A stretch of 49,040 nt of DNA, from assembly GCA_020854835.1 (NCBI GenBank), contig JAHKLX010000036.1, positions 1 to 49,040 on the forward strand. The letters are read 5' to 3'. The first letter of the stretch is position 1. Every line of letters starts with the position of its first letter. Below the pieces are notes generated by a model, which ran no database searches, was not told the DNA's origin, and was given only the letters and a program-made list of their open reading frames with translations. A program made the position numbers and the translations under genes. Below are positions 6,703 through 15,760 of the stretch, one piece after another. This DNA is from Microcaldota archaeon (GTDB taxonomy: Archaea > Micrarchaeota > Micrarchaeia > Anstonellales > JAGGVH01).

Positions 6703-7698
6703 ATGATTACAACAATGGAGGAGATGAAAAAATTTGAGGGGTCTTCAGGTCAGATTATAAATGGTGTAGATAATCCGAACCTGCTCTCGGTCGATTCAAC
6801 TGAGGTGTATCAAGCACCTATTGATATGTTGGACGATGAAGAGAATACGGAAAAGAAAGCTGAAGAGACTCATAAAAAGCCTGATGAGTCTAAAGAAGCA
6901 AAACCTGGTGATGACGAGGAAACACTTAGCGATGACGCTACCGAGTCTGACGAAAAGAAAAAGGCGAAGCCCAAAGACGAAGGGAAGGTTCCTGCTTCTG
7001 TTCAGAAACGAATTAACCAGGCTATTAAAGCTCAGCGAAATGCTGAGAGGGAACGGGACTACGAGCGTAGTCTGCGTGCTAATGAAACTACAAGGCTTAA
7101 AGAAGAAATTAAAAAGCTGAAGGCGCAAATTCCAGCTGCTCCAGAGCCTAAGAGAGATTCTTTTGAAGACGATGATGAATATATCGAGGCTATTACTAAG
7201 TGGAGAGTTGATGAACGTCTTAAAGAAATGGCAAATGAGATTGAGAAAGAAGACGCAAACGAGCAGACTTATACTGGTAATGAGCCAATTGAGAAACTGC
7301 TCGCATATGGCGAAGGAACATACGAAGATTTTGAAACTGTTGTATGTTCTGAAGATCTAAACATTAGTCAGGGTGTTGCTGATATCGTCTTAGATCTTGA
7401 TCAAGATGTCGCCGTAGAGATTCTTTATTATCTTGGTAAAAATCCGCCTGAAGCTAAGCGTATTTCTAATTTAAATTCCTTGCAAATCGCTCGCGAAATA
7501 GGTAAATTGGAAGCTGCGCTTGCAAAAGAAATTGATGATAAATCTACTGATACTGAAGATACAACTGATGCGAGTAAAGCTGTTGAAACTAAACCAAAGC
7601 CCGCTCCGATAAAACCTGTTAGGGTAACTCAGGAATCAAATGCGAAACCTGAAAGTATGTCCTTTGAAGAATATCGGAAATGGCGTACAAAGAAATAA
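6703..7698 (+). CDS. Scaffolding protein
   Basis: A 331-residue, highly charged protein that would template procapsid assembly and leave before packaging. Residues 40-110 are acidic and low in complexity. Residues 111-145 form a coiled coil (RINQAIKAQRNAERERDYERSLRA, then KEEIKKLKAQI). A Pro/Lys linker precedes the C-terminal SFEEYRKWRTKK, typical of the coat-binding helix of phage scaffolds. It lies immediately before the coat gene, where P22 gene 8 lies. The start follows GAGGAGG held in a hairpin loop. Confidence 0.85.
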   Translation: MITTMEEMKKFEGSSGQIINGVDNPNLLSVDSTEVYQAPIDMLDDEENTEKKAEETHKKPDESKEAKPGDDEETLSDDATESDEKKKAKPKDEGKVPASVQKRINQAIKAQRNAERERDYERSLRANETTRLKEEIKKLKAQIPAAPEPKRDSFEDDDEYIEAITKWRVDERLKEMANEIEKEDANEQTYTGNEPIEKLLAYGEGTYEDFETVVCSEDLNISQGVADIVLDLDQDVAVEILYYLGKNPPEAKRISNLNSLQIAREIGKLEAALAKEIDDKSTDTEDTTDASKAVETKPKPAPIKPVRVTQESNAKPESMSFEEYRKWRTKK

Positions 7699-7710
7699 GG
7701 AGAAGTTAAA

Positions 7711-8910
7711 ATGTCACAGTCTCTTTTAACCCCTACGATTATAGCGAAGGAAAGTCTTTTGATGCTTTTGAACAGCATGGCAATGGGAAGGCATGTTCAT
7801 ACTGCTTACAAAAACGAATTCGTTAAGGTCGGAAGTACAATCACTATTAGAAAACCGAACAAGTTTAGAGCTACTAAAGCTCAGGTTCGGTCTAATACTA
7901 ATATCGAAGAACCCAGCACCTCGATCACGATGTCAACTCAGGCCCATGTTTCCTGGGCATTCAGTTCTGTTGAGTTGACAACAACTATCGAGGAATATAG
8001 TAAACGATACATCGAACCCGCAGCTGCAGCTTTGGCTAATACAGTGGATGCTGATCTTTGCGGGCTTTATGCAGATGTTTATAACTCGGTTGGTACACCT
8101 GGTACAACCCCAGCTTCGTTTTCGGTTCTTGGTGATGCTCAGACCAAGTTGGATGATGAAGCAGCTCCGCAGGAAGGTAGAATTTGTATCCTTAATCCTG
8201 CCGCAAACTGGGCAATGGCTGATGCTCTTAAAGGTACGTTTGCCGCAAAAGTTGCTGAAGACATTATTACCAAGGGTTATCTTGGTACTATTGCAAATCT
8301 GAATATTTATATGGATCAGAATATTCAGCGACATCTGACTGGTACCTTTGCTTCAGGAGGAGCAGTTCCTGTTGTTAAGACTGGTTCTGTTACCAAAGAT
8401 ACGACACTGGCAACTGATGGCTGGGATGTTTCAAACAATACTGTTAAAAACGGTGATGTGTTTACTGTTGATACAGTGTATGCTGTTAATCCTATGTCCG
8501 GTGCATCTACTGGTGTGTTGCGACAGTTTGCAGTTTCGGCTGATGGTGCATCTCTTAGTGGTGATCTTACTATTAGCGTTACCCCGACAATCAGGTACGC
8601 ACCTGATGATGCTTATTCTACTGTTAATTCTCTGCCTGTAGAAGAAGATGGTCTTACTTTTATGGGTAATGAGAATACGTACTATCCGCAGAACCTGGTA
8701 TTCCATCCTAATGCTTTTGCACTCGTTTCAGTTCCTATCGAAATGCCTGCAAATGTTTGGGGAGCAAGAGAAACAGCCCCTGAAGTTGGTCTGAGTATTC
8801 GTGTTGTTAAGCAGTATGATATTGACCAAGACACAGAAGTCATCAGACTTGATATTCTGTATGGTGTTAAGACACTTTATCCGGAATTAGCTTGCAGGCT
8901 TTGGGGATAA
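7711..8910 (+). CDS. Major capsid protein, P22 gp5-like
   Basis: A 399-residue HK97-fold coat subunit. The start SQSLLTPTIIAKESL, the early VGSTITIRKPN and TSITMSTQAHVSWAFSSVE segments, and the central NPAANWAMADALKG are those of the P22 coat family. The region after about residue 215 (a Thr/Val-rich stretch up to VEEDGLTF) corresponds to the inserted domain that decorates P22-type capsomers. It ends in DILYGVKTLYPELACRLWG, another family hallmark. AAGGAG lies upstream, and the scaffold gene precedes it. Confidence 0.93.
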   Translation: MSQSLLTPTIIAKESLLMLLNSMAMGRHVHTAYKNEFVKVGSTITIRKPNKFRATKAQVRSNTNIEEPSTSITMSTQAHVSWAFSSVELTTTIEEYSKRYIEPAAAALANTVDADLCGLYADVYNSVGTPGTTPASFSVLGDAQTKLDDEAAPQEGRICILNPAANWAMADALKGTFAAKVAEDIITKGYLGTIANLNIYMDQNIQRHLTGTFASGGAVPVVKTGSVTKDTTLATDGWDVSNNTVKNGDVFTVDTVYAVNPMSGASTGVLRQFAVSADGASLSGDLTISVTPTIRYAPDDAYSTVNSLPVEEDGLTFMGNENTYYPQNLVFHPNAFALVSVPIEMPANVWGARETAPEVGLSIRVVKQYDIDQDTEVIRLDILYGVKTLYPELACRLWG

Positions 8911-8922
8911 GGAGGTACTACA

Positions 8923-9897
8923 ATGGCTTATTTAGGTCGAATTTTTGAGACAGCTGATGAGGTAGTTACCATTCCTAATCCACTTATTCTTCCTTCTATA
9001 ACAATTCCTTCTGGTGGACAGATTACTGTGGAGAGTGGAGGTAGTATTGTATCTCCTAATCCTTCCGGTGGAGTGGACTATTATGTATGCGGAAACTCAG
9101 GTGATGATGCTAACGATGGTTTTAGCTGGTCTACCGCTTTTAAAACGTTAGCTACAGCGCTTGCAGCTTCACATGCTAACATTGCATCTGGCTCAACTGG
9201 ATGGGCTGCTAGAAACCGAATCTTTGCTAAGGGCGATGCCTTTGAAGAAGATTTAGTTCTTCAGTCCCAGAAAACTGACATCATTGGTGTTGGTTCTTAT
9301 AACCAGTGGATGAAGCCTGGTCTTGTCGGTAATCATGTTCCTATAGGCTCAACTGGAATTGGTGTCAGATGGTTTAATTGGCATTTCAGACCTCCCGCAG
9401 AAGGTGGTGATCTCTTTACTTTAGACTCGACTCAGCGTGGTATTGAGTACTGGGATTGTACATTTGATGCGACTAATACGGTAGCAGCTGGTGGTGCTAT
9501 TATAGCTACTGCTGTATGGTTCTTGAAAATTATCAGATGTAGTTTTGTTGGGGCTTTCTCTGATGCTGTTATTGAAATTGGTGCAGGTAACGCACAGGGA
9601 CTTACGATTCTGCAGAACTATATCGAAGGCGCAAATGCAGGAATCGAGCTCAATGCTTCCACTACGTGCTCGCCTAATAAGATTCTTATTGATGGTAATA
9701 GGATTCATACGGCAACTGAGTGTATTAATGATGCTGCAAGCGTTGCAGTTATCTCTAATAACAGTTGCGTAACATTGCAGCCTAAGGGCACGAATGGAGC
9801 AGGTGCTATTGTCGGTAATACGTATTTGTCTGTTGGTAATAAGATTTCGGCTAGTAATCTTGCTAACGCTGATTGGCCGGCACTTGGTTCACTGTAA
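8923..9897 (+). CDS. Right-handed beta-helix virion protein
   Basis: A 324-residue protein. The N-terminal 50 residues are Pro/Gly-rich beta structure; from about residue 65 (CGNSGDDANDGFSWSTAFKTL) the sequence follows the pectate-lyase-like parallel beta-helix pattern with NYIEGANAGIEL, NRIHTATECIND and NNSCVTL coils. Such folds make phage spikes, fibres or head decorations. Its position directly behind the coat gene and before a terminator favours a head appendage over a tailspike. No polysaccharide-cleaving site can be identified. AGGAGG precedes the start. Confidence 0.7.
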   Translation: MAYLGRIFETADEVVTIPNPLILPSITIPSGGQITVESGGSIVSPNPSGGVDYYVCGNSGDDANDGFSWSTAFKTLATALAASHANIASGSTGWAARNRIFAKGDAFEEDLVLQSQKTDIIGVGSYNQWMKPGLVGNHVPIGSTGIGVRWFNWHFRPPAEGGDLFTLDSTQRGIEYWDCTFDATNTVAAGGAIIATAVWFLKIIRCSFVGAFSDAVIEIGAGNAQGLTILQNYIEGANAGIELNASTTCSPNKILIDGNRIHTATECINDAASVAVISNNSCVTLQPKGTNGAGAIVGNTYLSVGNKISASNLANADWPALGSL

Positions 9898-9906
9898 CAA
9901 TTCATC

Positions 9907-9928
9907 GGGGAGGGCTTCGGCTCTCCCC
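9907..9928 (+). terminator. UUCG-capped hairpin after the coat module
   Basis: GGGGAG-G-GC-TTCG-GC-T-CTCCCC forms a stem of eight Watson-Crick pairs plus one G-U pair, capped by a very stable tetraloop. There is no long T tract after it, so it may act as a processing or partial termination site that keeps coat-region transcripts abundant. Confidence 0.7.
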
Positions 9929-9942
9929 AAACATCTGACAAA

Positions 9943-9961
9943 GTCAAAATTTGACTTTTCT
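9943..9961. repeat. Dispersed 19-bp motif, copy 1 (GTCAA-N3-TTGAC-TTTTCT)
   Basis: Exact match to the genome-wide motif, with spacer AAT. It lies between the hairpin at 9907-9928 and the start of the gene at 9977. Confidence 0.85.
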
Positions 9962-9976
9962 TAATGGGTGACTATT

Positions 9977-11098
9977 ATGGCAGTTGTAAAAATATCCTAC
10001 CATGAGTATATTGGGCTTTCTACTGATGCTAAACCTGATGATTCAGCAGCAGGGGCAAGTTTCTATGAACTGGATACTGGCAGATGTTATGTTACACTTG
10101 ACGGAAACACGTGGTATTTTAAGAATTGTGAGATGAGTTTCATGCAGCAGATTGGGTTCGGTCTTGTAAGCACCGCTGAAAGGTGGTACAAGATTGGTTA
10201 TACTGGCACAATGAACACTTCCTTATCTGACCTGTGGAGTAAAACAGGAGTTTATACTTTTCCTTCTGCTGAAACTCAAATGGAAGTAGTATCAAGTGAT
10301 AATACTGCTGATATTGGTACTATTTTGCACACAGGCACAGATGATGGCGGATCAACAACTACACTTGTTAAAAATGAGCAAGATTTTAGTGATGTTGCTG
10401 TTGGTGATTGTGTCATTCTTGATAAAGCTACAGATCCTGAATATGGGTTCGTTACTGGTATTGACGGAGATACTATAGCGGTCGCTGGAGGATTTAGTAA
10501 GGGTGGATCAGCTTATGGTAGAACCTTTAATATTCTTGATTACTCAGCTAAAAATGGTGCGCAAGCTGTCATTGTTTTGTATCTTGATGATACGTTTGTT
10601 CGTAAGGAAGAGATTGTTATTCTAAACGGTACAACTGCTGTTGACCTTGTTAATAGTGATACATATAGAATTAACGGCTTTAGAGTGATTTTTGCAGGCT
10701 CTAATGGAGTACCAACTGGCAATCTTACGTTACAGGGTGACGGTGCCGGTACTACTTATAGCTATATAAGGGCAACGTATACAAGAGCAAAGAATATTAT
10801 GTATACAGTTCCTTATGGTTTTGATCTATATGTTACCAGACTTAACTGGGCATATTCAATTCCAGTAAATCCAACAAATACCTGTCATTTGTATTTTAAG
10901 GCATCGCAACATGAGGAGTTTAAAACTCCTGGAATATTCTATCCTTGCTTTGAGTCTACGCTCGTTAATGCAAGTGAAACTACAGACTTTGAGATTCCGA
11001 AAAGAATTTTAACAGGTGTTGATATTAAGGTATCTGGCATAGCCACAAATGCTGGTACTGCAATGTGTAGGCTTGAAGGATTTCTTATAGCAACATAA
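9977..11098 (+). CDS. Putative virion structural protein
   Basis: A protein of 373 residues from the ATG at 9977 (376 from the GTG at 9968); neither has a strong ribosome binding site. The first 50 residues (SYHEYIGLSTDAKP, ASFYELDTGRCYVTLDGNTWYF) resemble the entry domain of several phage surface proteins. The rest is beta-rich, with a Gly/Thr-rich middle and a C-terminal part (YSIPVNPTNTCHLYF, CFESTLVNASETTDFEIPK) that looks like a jelly-roll. It lies between the coat module and the gp4-like connector. A head fibre, decoration or receptor-binding role is possible; none is shown. Confidence 0.6.
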   Translation: MAVVKISYHEYIGLSTDAKPDDSAAGASFYELDTGRCYVTLDGNTWYFKNCEMSFMQQIGFGLVSTAERWYKIGYTGTMNTSLSDLWSKTGVYTFPSAETQMEVVSSDNTADIGTILHTGTDDGGSTTTLVKNEQDFSDVAVGDCVILDKATDPEYGFVTGIDGDTIAVAGGFSKGGSAYGRTFNILDYSAKNGAQAVIVLYLDDTFVRKEEIVILNGTTAVDLVNSDTYRINGFRVIFAGSNGVPTGNLTLQGDGAGTTYSYIRATYTRAKNIMYTVPYGFDLYVTRLNWAYSIPVNPTNTCHLYFKASQHEEFKTPGIFYPCFESTLVNASETTDFEIPKRILTGVDIKVSGIATNAGTAMCRLEGFLIAT

Positions 11099-11135
11099 AT
11101 GGATAAATGCAGTGTTTGAATAAAGAGGTAATAAA

Positions 11136-11840
11136 ATGTTAATATCTACTGTATTGGCAACAAGCTTAAGAAAGATCGGTGCACTGAGTAGCGGAGAAAC
11201 AATTGAAACTGCTCGACAAGCCGAAGCACTTCAGGCTTTACAGGTAATGTTAAGAGGATGGAGTAGCCAAAGTATTAATATCTTTGTAGCGACTAAAGAA
11301 GATATTACTCTTATTGGAGGAGTCGGCTCTTATACTTGGGGATCAGGAGGAGACATAGCGACAACTAGACCGAATCAAGTTATAAGTGCTTACCTTCTTA
11401 GCGGGTCTACTACAAGTAGAATTGAGATTATTGATGAGGGAAAATATCGCAGAATAACAGATAAAACTGTTAGTGGTACTCCTAGTCTACTTCTTTATAG
11501 ACCTTCTTATCCATTAGGACAAATATTTCTTTTTCCTGTTCCTAGTTCTGCTTTCACATTGGTTAGTTATAGTTATAAAGAGTTTACAGAAACAGGATCG
11601 TTTGCACTGACCACTGATACAATGGCTCTTCCGGCTGTGTACCAAGAGGCTGTTATATATAATCTGGCTTTACGGCTTGCACCAGAATATGGTAAGACTG
11701 CATCAAGCGATGTTAGAAGCGTTGCAGAAACTTCATTTATGGATCTCGTCAATTTAAATGCAGCTAATCAGATTGAAACAGTGACACTTGGTTTGCCAAT
11801 TGGTTTTAAATACACTGACTATGCTATTAATGTGAGGTAA
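11136..11840 (+). CDS. Head-completion / tail accessory factor, P22 gp4-like
   Basis: A 234-residue connector that would bind below the portal and seal the packaged DNA. The helical start (LISTVLATSLRKIGALSSGETIE..RQAEALQALQVMLRGWSSQ) and the later PAVYQEAVIYNLALRLAPEYG segment match the gp4/gp6 adaptor family. A beta domain occupies residues 55-165. In P22 the corresponding gene follows coat and precedes gene 10, the same order as here. AGAGG lies upstream. Confidence 0.8.
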   Translation: MLISTVLATSLRKIGALSSGETIETARQAEALQALQVMLRGWSSQSINIFVATKEDITLIGGVGSYTWGSGGDIATTRPNQVISAYLLSGSTTSRIEIIDEGKYRRITDKTVSGTPSLLLYRPSYPLGQIFLFPVPSSAFTLVSYSYKEFTETGSFALTTDTMALPAVYQEAVIYNLALRLAPEYGKTASSDVRSVAETSFMDLVNLNAANQIETVTLGLPIGFKYTDYAINVR

Positions 11841-11842
11841 TT

Positions 11843-12199
11843 ATGTTAAGTCCTGATGAAAAAGAAGAAATAATCTATGAAGCTATGGAACGGCTGACAC
11901 TTGCTATTCCAGATATTATTGGTAACCTTATGGCTAATCATGCGGCTCTTCATAAGATAAATGCTAAATTCTACAATGATTATCCTGAATTTAGAGATCG
12001 TAAGGATGTTGTCCAAAGTGTTGTTGAAATGATCGAAGGTAAAAACCCTTTACTTTCTTACGAGGAGATTCTTGAAAAGTCAGTACCTGAAGTGAGAAGG
12101 CGTTTAGCTGTTTTAAAACAGGTTGATGAAACAGGTACACCAAAGAGAATGGAAACAAACTTTAAGCACATTAAGCCCTCAGGAAATGGAGTAATATAA
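11843..12199 (+). CDS. Conserved hypothetical protein in the connector region
   Basis: A 118-residue, mostly helical protein (EEIIYEAMERLTLAIPDIIGNLMANHAAL, FYNDYPEFRDRKDVVQSVV). It starts two bases after the gp4-like gene and its stop overlaps the next start by one base, so it belongs to the connector operon. I recognise the pattern as recurring beside gp4/gp10-like genes in related podoviruses, but no function is known to me. There are no Cys clusters, signal peptide or membrane segments. Confidence 0.65.
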   Translation: MLSPDEKEEIIYEAMERLTLAIPDIIGNLMANHAALHKINAKFYNDYPEFRDRKDVVQSVVEMIEGKNPLLSYEEILEKSVPEVRRRLAVLKQVDETGTPKRMETNFKHIKPSGNGVI

Positions 12200-12747
12200 T
12201 GCCAGACTTTTCCTTCACTATATCAGCCGACCAGCTTGCAAGAGGCCTTAGGCCTAGCAAACGAGTACCTCGTGATGCGAAGTATCTTGTTGAGTCTAAG
12301 GGCGCTGTCGGCAAGGATGGTGTTTTGGCTGCTTTGCAGGAACTGGAAAGGTTTTCAACTTCCGATATAACTGATGCCTTTCCTTTTCCTCAAGCGTTTG
12401 TTTTTACAAACTTTGTTATTGTGTGCAGTAGTAATAAAATATATGAGTGGGATGGTAGCTCGCTTAACTTAAAGTTGACAACTACTCGAGGGTCTACGTG
12501 GAGTGCTGTAGATTTTTTCAATTTTGTTTATATGAGTAATGGTGTTGTTGCTGTTACAAGATCAGCTACTACTGGTGAATATTCTGTGGTCACCGATGTT
12601 CCAACTGCAAATGCTATATTAAATTTTAATGGGCAGGTTATTATAGGAAGTCCTGATTGTGGGGCAGTTGGAGCAAGTCTTACTATGGACAGTGAAAATT
12701 TAGGTATCGCCTTATCTATATATGGCGATATTTCATTGGAGGAATAA
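12199..12747 (+). CDS. N-terminal part of a gp10-like tail-hub (DNA stabilisation) protein
   Basis: A 182-residue protein. Residues 20-155 follow the first part of P22 gp10-like hub proteins: an opening RGLRPSKRVPRDAKYLVE, then beta-propeller strands with FVFTNFVIVCSSNKIYEWDG, STWSAVDFFNFVYMSNGVVAV and NAILNFNGQVIIGSPD. The family normally continues for another 250 residues, but here the frame ends after a short tail (ENLGIALSIYGDISLEE). The missing part is found at 17110-18330, after a 4.3-kb block of other genes. The tail resembles the repeat LAITVSIRGDI in the downstream protein. It would act with that protein at the tail hub; this is inference. Confidence 0.65.
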   Translation: MPDFSFTISADQLARGLRPSKRVPRDAKYLVESKGAVGKDGVLAALQELERFSTSDITDAFPFPQAFVFTNFVIVCSSNKIYEWDGSSLNLKLTTTRGSTWSAVDFFNFVYMSNGVVAVTRSATTGEYSVVTDVPTANAILNFNGQVIIGSPDCGAVGASLTMDSENLGIALSIYGDISLEE

Positions 12748-12749
12748 TC

Positions 12750-13181
12750 ATGGCGGTTGTAAGCACACTATCAAATCACTTTAAATATCAGCTTTTATCA
12801 GGTAATATTGATTTTGACGACGATGTGTTCAAGATTATTTTAATGAATACAACCTTTGCTTTTGATAAAGATGCTGATGCCACTCTTGCTGATGTAACTT
12901 CAGATCAGTTAGATACAGGTAATGGCTATACTAAAAACGATAAAGTACTGGTCAATGTTTCTGTTACAGAGGACGGTGTTAATGATATGGCTACTGTAAC
13001 ATGGGATAGTGTTGCGTGGACAGCAAGTGGTGGCAGTATTGGTCCAACAGGAGCTGCTATTATTTATGACGATTCTACAGGCGATGACACTGTAGTAGGT
13101 TGCATTGACTTTGGTGAGGATTTAACAATAACTAGTACTAACACACTTACTATTAAAGATATTGAAGTTGATCTTAGTTAG
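12750..13181 (+). CDS. Small virion protein, paralogue 1 of 3
   Basis: A 143-residue beta-sandwich-like protein. It shares with the genes at 15761 and 16206 the pattern: short helical start, DD.FK(I/V)ILM, F.FD.D, a (G)NGYT....L..V.VTEDD segment, TWD.V.WTASGG.IGPT, AIIYDD, and a final IDFG. The family is common in tailed phages near tail-hub genes, usually as one copy, with an unknown structural role. GGAGG precedes the start two bases after the previous stop. The triplication here is unusual. Confidence 0.7.
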   Translation: MAVVSTLSNHFKYQLLSGNIDFDDDVFKIILMNTTFAFDKDADATLADVTSDQLDTGNGYTKNDKVLVNVSVTEDGVNDMATVTWDSVAWTASGGSIGPTGAAIIYDDSTGDDTVVGCIDFGEDLTITSTNTLTIKDIEVDLS

Positions 13182-13189
13182 GATATATT

Positions 13190-14914
13190 ATGGCTGACGG
13201 TACATTTCAATCAAGTATATGGTCAGATGATGGATGGCTTGCCACAAGTGGATCAGCGGCCCCACTGTTTGCTAATAGTGGAAAGTACTTAGTAATTGGA
13301 AGTTATTCTCCTTATTACTTAGGTATATGTACATTTGCTTGCTTCAAAAATGTTACTATTCCACAAGGCGCTACTATAGTATCTGCTAAAATAACGTTTA
13401 GTGCATATAACACACAAACAATTACTACATGTAATACTATTATTTATGGTAACGATGTCGATGATGCTTCTCCACCTACTAATATAGCTGGATACCAAGC
13501 ACTTGACAAAACTACAGCTAACGTTTTATGGAGCAATATAGAAGCATGGTCTAGTGGATCTTACTATGATACACCTGATTTAACTACTATTATACAAGAG
13601 ATAATTAATAGAGGTAGTTGGTCGAGTGGAAATAATCTGATGATTATGATCGAGGATAATAGTAGTGATTCTACTGCTCGTAGGTGTCCAAGATCAAAGG
13701 AATCCGGAGCTCCTTCGTTATATATTGAATGGACGTATGGAGGTGATGAAACGGTAACATCTACTCCATTCGTTTGTTCTTTATCACTTGATCAGTCTGA
13801 TGTTATTTGTACAGACTTAAAATCTGTAACTGCACCAAGTCCTCCTGGACCTAGTTGGATAGAGAATAATAGAGGAGCAGGTCCTTGGGACTTTAATCCT
13901 TCACCAAGAAAAGTTATATATAACGAAGGCAGCTATTTGGCTAATAAAGATAATCCTGTATGGAGTCCTGTAGAATCAGTTTTACTTAATGATCCAATAA
14001 GTGATAAACATTTTCCTTGTGGTTATTGGTTTAAAGATTATACAGTTAATCATTGTCTTGATAGTTTGTGCACTTGTGATGGTGTCAGTATTTCTGGTAA
14101 TACTTCTATGTATACTAACGGAGCACAGACTTTAAGCGTTGTTAATCCTAAGGACGGATGTATATACGTATGGGGTATAGAGTCTGGTTTATGCGAGCTT
14201 TATTCTGATATTGGTACAACAGTCGTTCTTAAAGCAGCCGCATTAGCATCTACTGTAGTTATTGGCTTATATACTCAAGGTAATTTGTGCGACACTATTA
14301 CTATATCTGTCGTATCTCCTGGTTGTGAAGATGTTAGTATAGGCTATACAACCTTGTCAATGGGAGGTGGCGAAGAACAAACATTAACAGCCGAAAATTT
14401 TGTCAGTGGTTATAACTATACTTGGGAACTTACAGGAGTAGGATCAATTGATACAACTACAGGCACCTCTATTGTGTATACTTCACCATATACTAATTCA
14501 GGTTGTGATAACCCTACGATTACTCTTTCTATAGAAGGACAGGTATGTGATTCTATAACAATTGCTGTTAATGTTTATGTTGAACCTTATCCAGCTTATA
14601 TTGAAACTGATACTGGTATAAATGAAGAGTGTTGGGAAGCTCCTCCTGACCGTTATTACTGTGGAAGGTTTTTAGACAGAAAAAGTCATGAATGTGATAG
14701 TTCTTTAATCGAAACAGTTCAGTCATACGGAGTTTCTGCTAATCCTTATGCAGCTAACTGTGAAGACTGTTTTACTTGGTTAGATAATGCTGGGTATACA
14801 GAAGAATATATTATATCACTAGCTATAGCAGACGGACATCCACCTGGTGATATTGAAGATTTAAGAACTGGTTATATGATAGAATCTGGCTGTTGTCCAG
14901 TAGAATTGATATAG
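13190..14914 (+). CDS. DNRLRE-domain and Ig-like Cys-rich surface protein
   Basis: A 574-residue protein. Residues 1-180 follow the DNRLRE pattern of surface beta-sandwich domains (SSIWSDDGWL, YLGICTFACFKN, IPQGATIVSAKITFSAY, LMIMIEDNSSDS, SLYIEW). Residues 290-470 contain two Ig-like repeats with regularly placed Cys pairs (CDGVSISGNTSM...SGLCELYSDIG; GCEDVSIG...NYTWELTG...GCDNPTITLSIEGQVCDS). The last 100 residues are Cys-rich (DRYYCGRFLDRKSHECDSS, CEDCFTWLDNAGYTEEYI). No signal peptide is present, so it is probably mounted on the particle. It could bind cell-surface sugars or proteins. It is AT-rich like its neighbours. Confidence 0.65.
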   Translation: MADGTFQSSIWSDDGWLATSGSAAPLFANSGKYLVIGSYSPYYLGICTFACFKNVTIPQGATIVSAKITFSAYNTQTITTCNTIIYGNDVDDASPPTNIAGYQALDKTTANVLWSNIEAWSSGSYYDTPDLTTIIQEIINRGSWSSGNNLMIMIEDNSSDSTARRCPRSKESGAPSLYIEWTYGGDETVTSTPFVCSLSLDQSDVICTDLKSVTAPSPPGPSWIENNRGAGPWDFNPSPRKVIYNEGSYLANKDNPVWSPVESVLLNDPISDKHFPCGYWFKDYTVNHCLDSLCTCDGVSISGNTSMYTNGAQTLSVVNPKDGCIYVWGIESGLCELYSDIGTTVVLKAAALASTVVIGLYTQGNLCDTITISVVSPGCEDVSIGYTTLSMGGGEEQTLTAENFVSGYNYTWELTGVGSIDTTTGTSIVYTSPYTNSGCDNPTITLSIEGQVCDSITIAVNVYVEPYPAYIETDTGINEECWEAPPDRYYCGRFLDRKSHECDSSLIETVQSYGVSANPYAANCEDCFTWLDNAGYTEEYIISLAIADGHPPGDIEDLRTGYMIESGCCPVELI

Positions 14915-14924
14915 GAAGTACATT

Positions 14925-15278
14925 ATGAAGAACCTTTCTTATGATGAGTTTAAAGAACGTGTTAGTGACTTAGCTAAAGCAAGAAAGATATTTATTGTTT
15001 CTGGTATAACAAATAACATTTCAGTAGCTTTTGATCTGTATCAAGAAATACTTGCTGAAGATAAGAAAAAAGTATTTATATCTAGAATGAACAGTCCTAT
15101 AAGTGATGCCGACAGACCAAGATGCGGAGAATGTAATGCTTTACTTAGATTGCTTGTAAAACCTAGGATAATAGATGGAGAATCTTATCCAACTACTTGG
15201 GTATGTAATGTCTGTCATGCTGAGTATTACACTACAAAAACTGCTGAGGAGTGGATGGAGGAGCTAAATGATAATTAA
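14925..15278 (+). CDS. Zinc-ribbon protein
   Basis: A 117-residue protein with a helical N-terminal half and a treble-clef or ribbon at residues 66-100: CGEC, then about 25 residues, then CNVCH. The spacing of the two CxxC knuckles is typical of zinc ribbons in nucleic-acid or protein binding. It lies in the accessory block between the two tail-hub parts. Its start follows a weak AGGA and its end overlaps the next gene. I do not recognise a specific family. Confidence 0.6.
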   Translation: MKNLSYDEFKERVSDLAKARKIFIVSGITNNISVAFDLYQEILAEDKKKVFISRMNSPISDADRPRCGECNALLRLLVKPRIIDGESYPTTWVCNVCHAEYYTTKTAEEWMEELNDN

Positions 15279-15426
15279 AGGAAAGAAAGTTGAAGGAATT
15301 AAAAGTAATATAAGAAAGAAGTTTTGTCCTGTATGCAATAAAGCTTTACGGTACAAACCACCTTGTTGTGGAAATAAGCAAGCTATGTTAGTATGTTCTT
15401 GTAACTATAAGGAAGTAGCACAATGA
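15268..15426 (+). CDS. Tiny Cys-rich zinc-ribbon protein
   Basis: A 52-residue basic protein, MIIKGKKVEG at the start, with CPVCNKAL, PPCCGNKQ and VCSCNY forming a compact Cys cluster (six Cys). GGAGGAG lies five bases upstream of the ATG, and both ends overlap the neighbouring genes (start inside 14925-15278, stop shared with the next start), which strongly supports translation. A similar pattern of tiny zinc-knuckle proteins occurs in the leftward arm. Function unknown. Confidence 0.6.
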   Translation: MIIKGKKVEGIKSNIRKKFCPVCNKALRYKPPCCGNKQAMLVCSCNYKEVAQ

Positions 15427-15749
15427 TACTTGATATAATATTATTAGCTATAGCAGTGGAGGCAGTAGTAGAATTGATATTTGCTGCTGGTCCTTTACAA
15501 CGCTTTAGAATCTTCTTAGTTAGAAACACACCTTTCTTGACTATAGAAGATTACGGTCACTTACTTGAGTGTAAGTATTGCGTATCTGTATGGGTTGGAC
15601 TGTTAGCAATTTTGCCCTACTGCTATATGCATATAACAGCTGTAAAGCTTTTTGTTATAGGCTTGGTTCTGCATAGGCTATCTAATGTATTTCATATTAG
15701 TATAGGCTTATGCAGAGATATTCAAATTAATCTTAAACTTAAGAGATAG
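15423..15749 (+). CDS. DUF1360 family membrane protein
   Basis: A 108-residue membrane protein with hydrophobic segments at about 1-22, 55-72 and 75-92. CKYCVSVWVGLLAI followed by VLHRLSNVFH is the hallmark of the DUF1360 family, found in bacteria and phages without a proven function. The start overlaps the preceding stop (ATGA). Finding a membrane protein inside a block of virion genes suggests a cell-directed accessory role, perhaps superinfection control; this is inference. Confidence 0.65.
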   Translation: MILDIILLAIAVEAVVELIFAAGPLQRFRIFLVRNTPFLTIEDYGHLLECKYCVSVWVGLLAILPYCYMHITAVKLFVIGLVLHRLSNVFHISIGLCRDIQINLKLKR

Positions 15750-15760
15750 TGGAGGAGATT

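Noticed and set aside
9943..9980. Dispersed motif read as a promoter (TTGACT as -35 box)
   Set aside because: A TATTAT follows at 16 bases in this one copy, but the other copies have no -10 box at a fitting distance on either strand, so a general promoter role is not supported.
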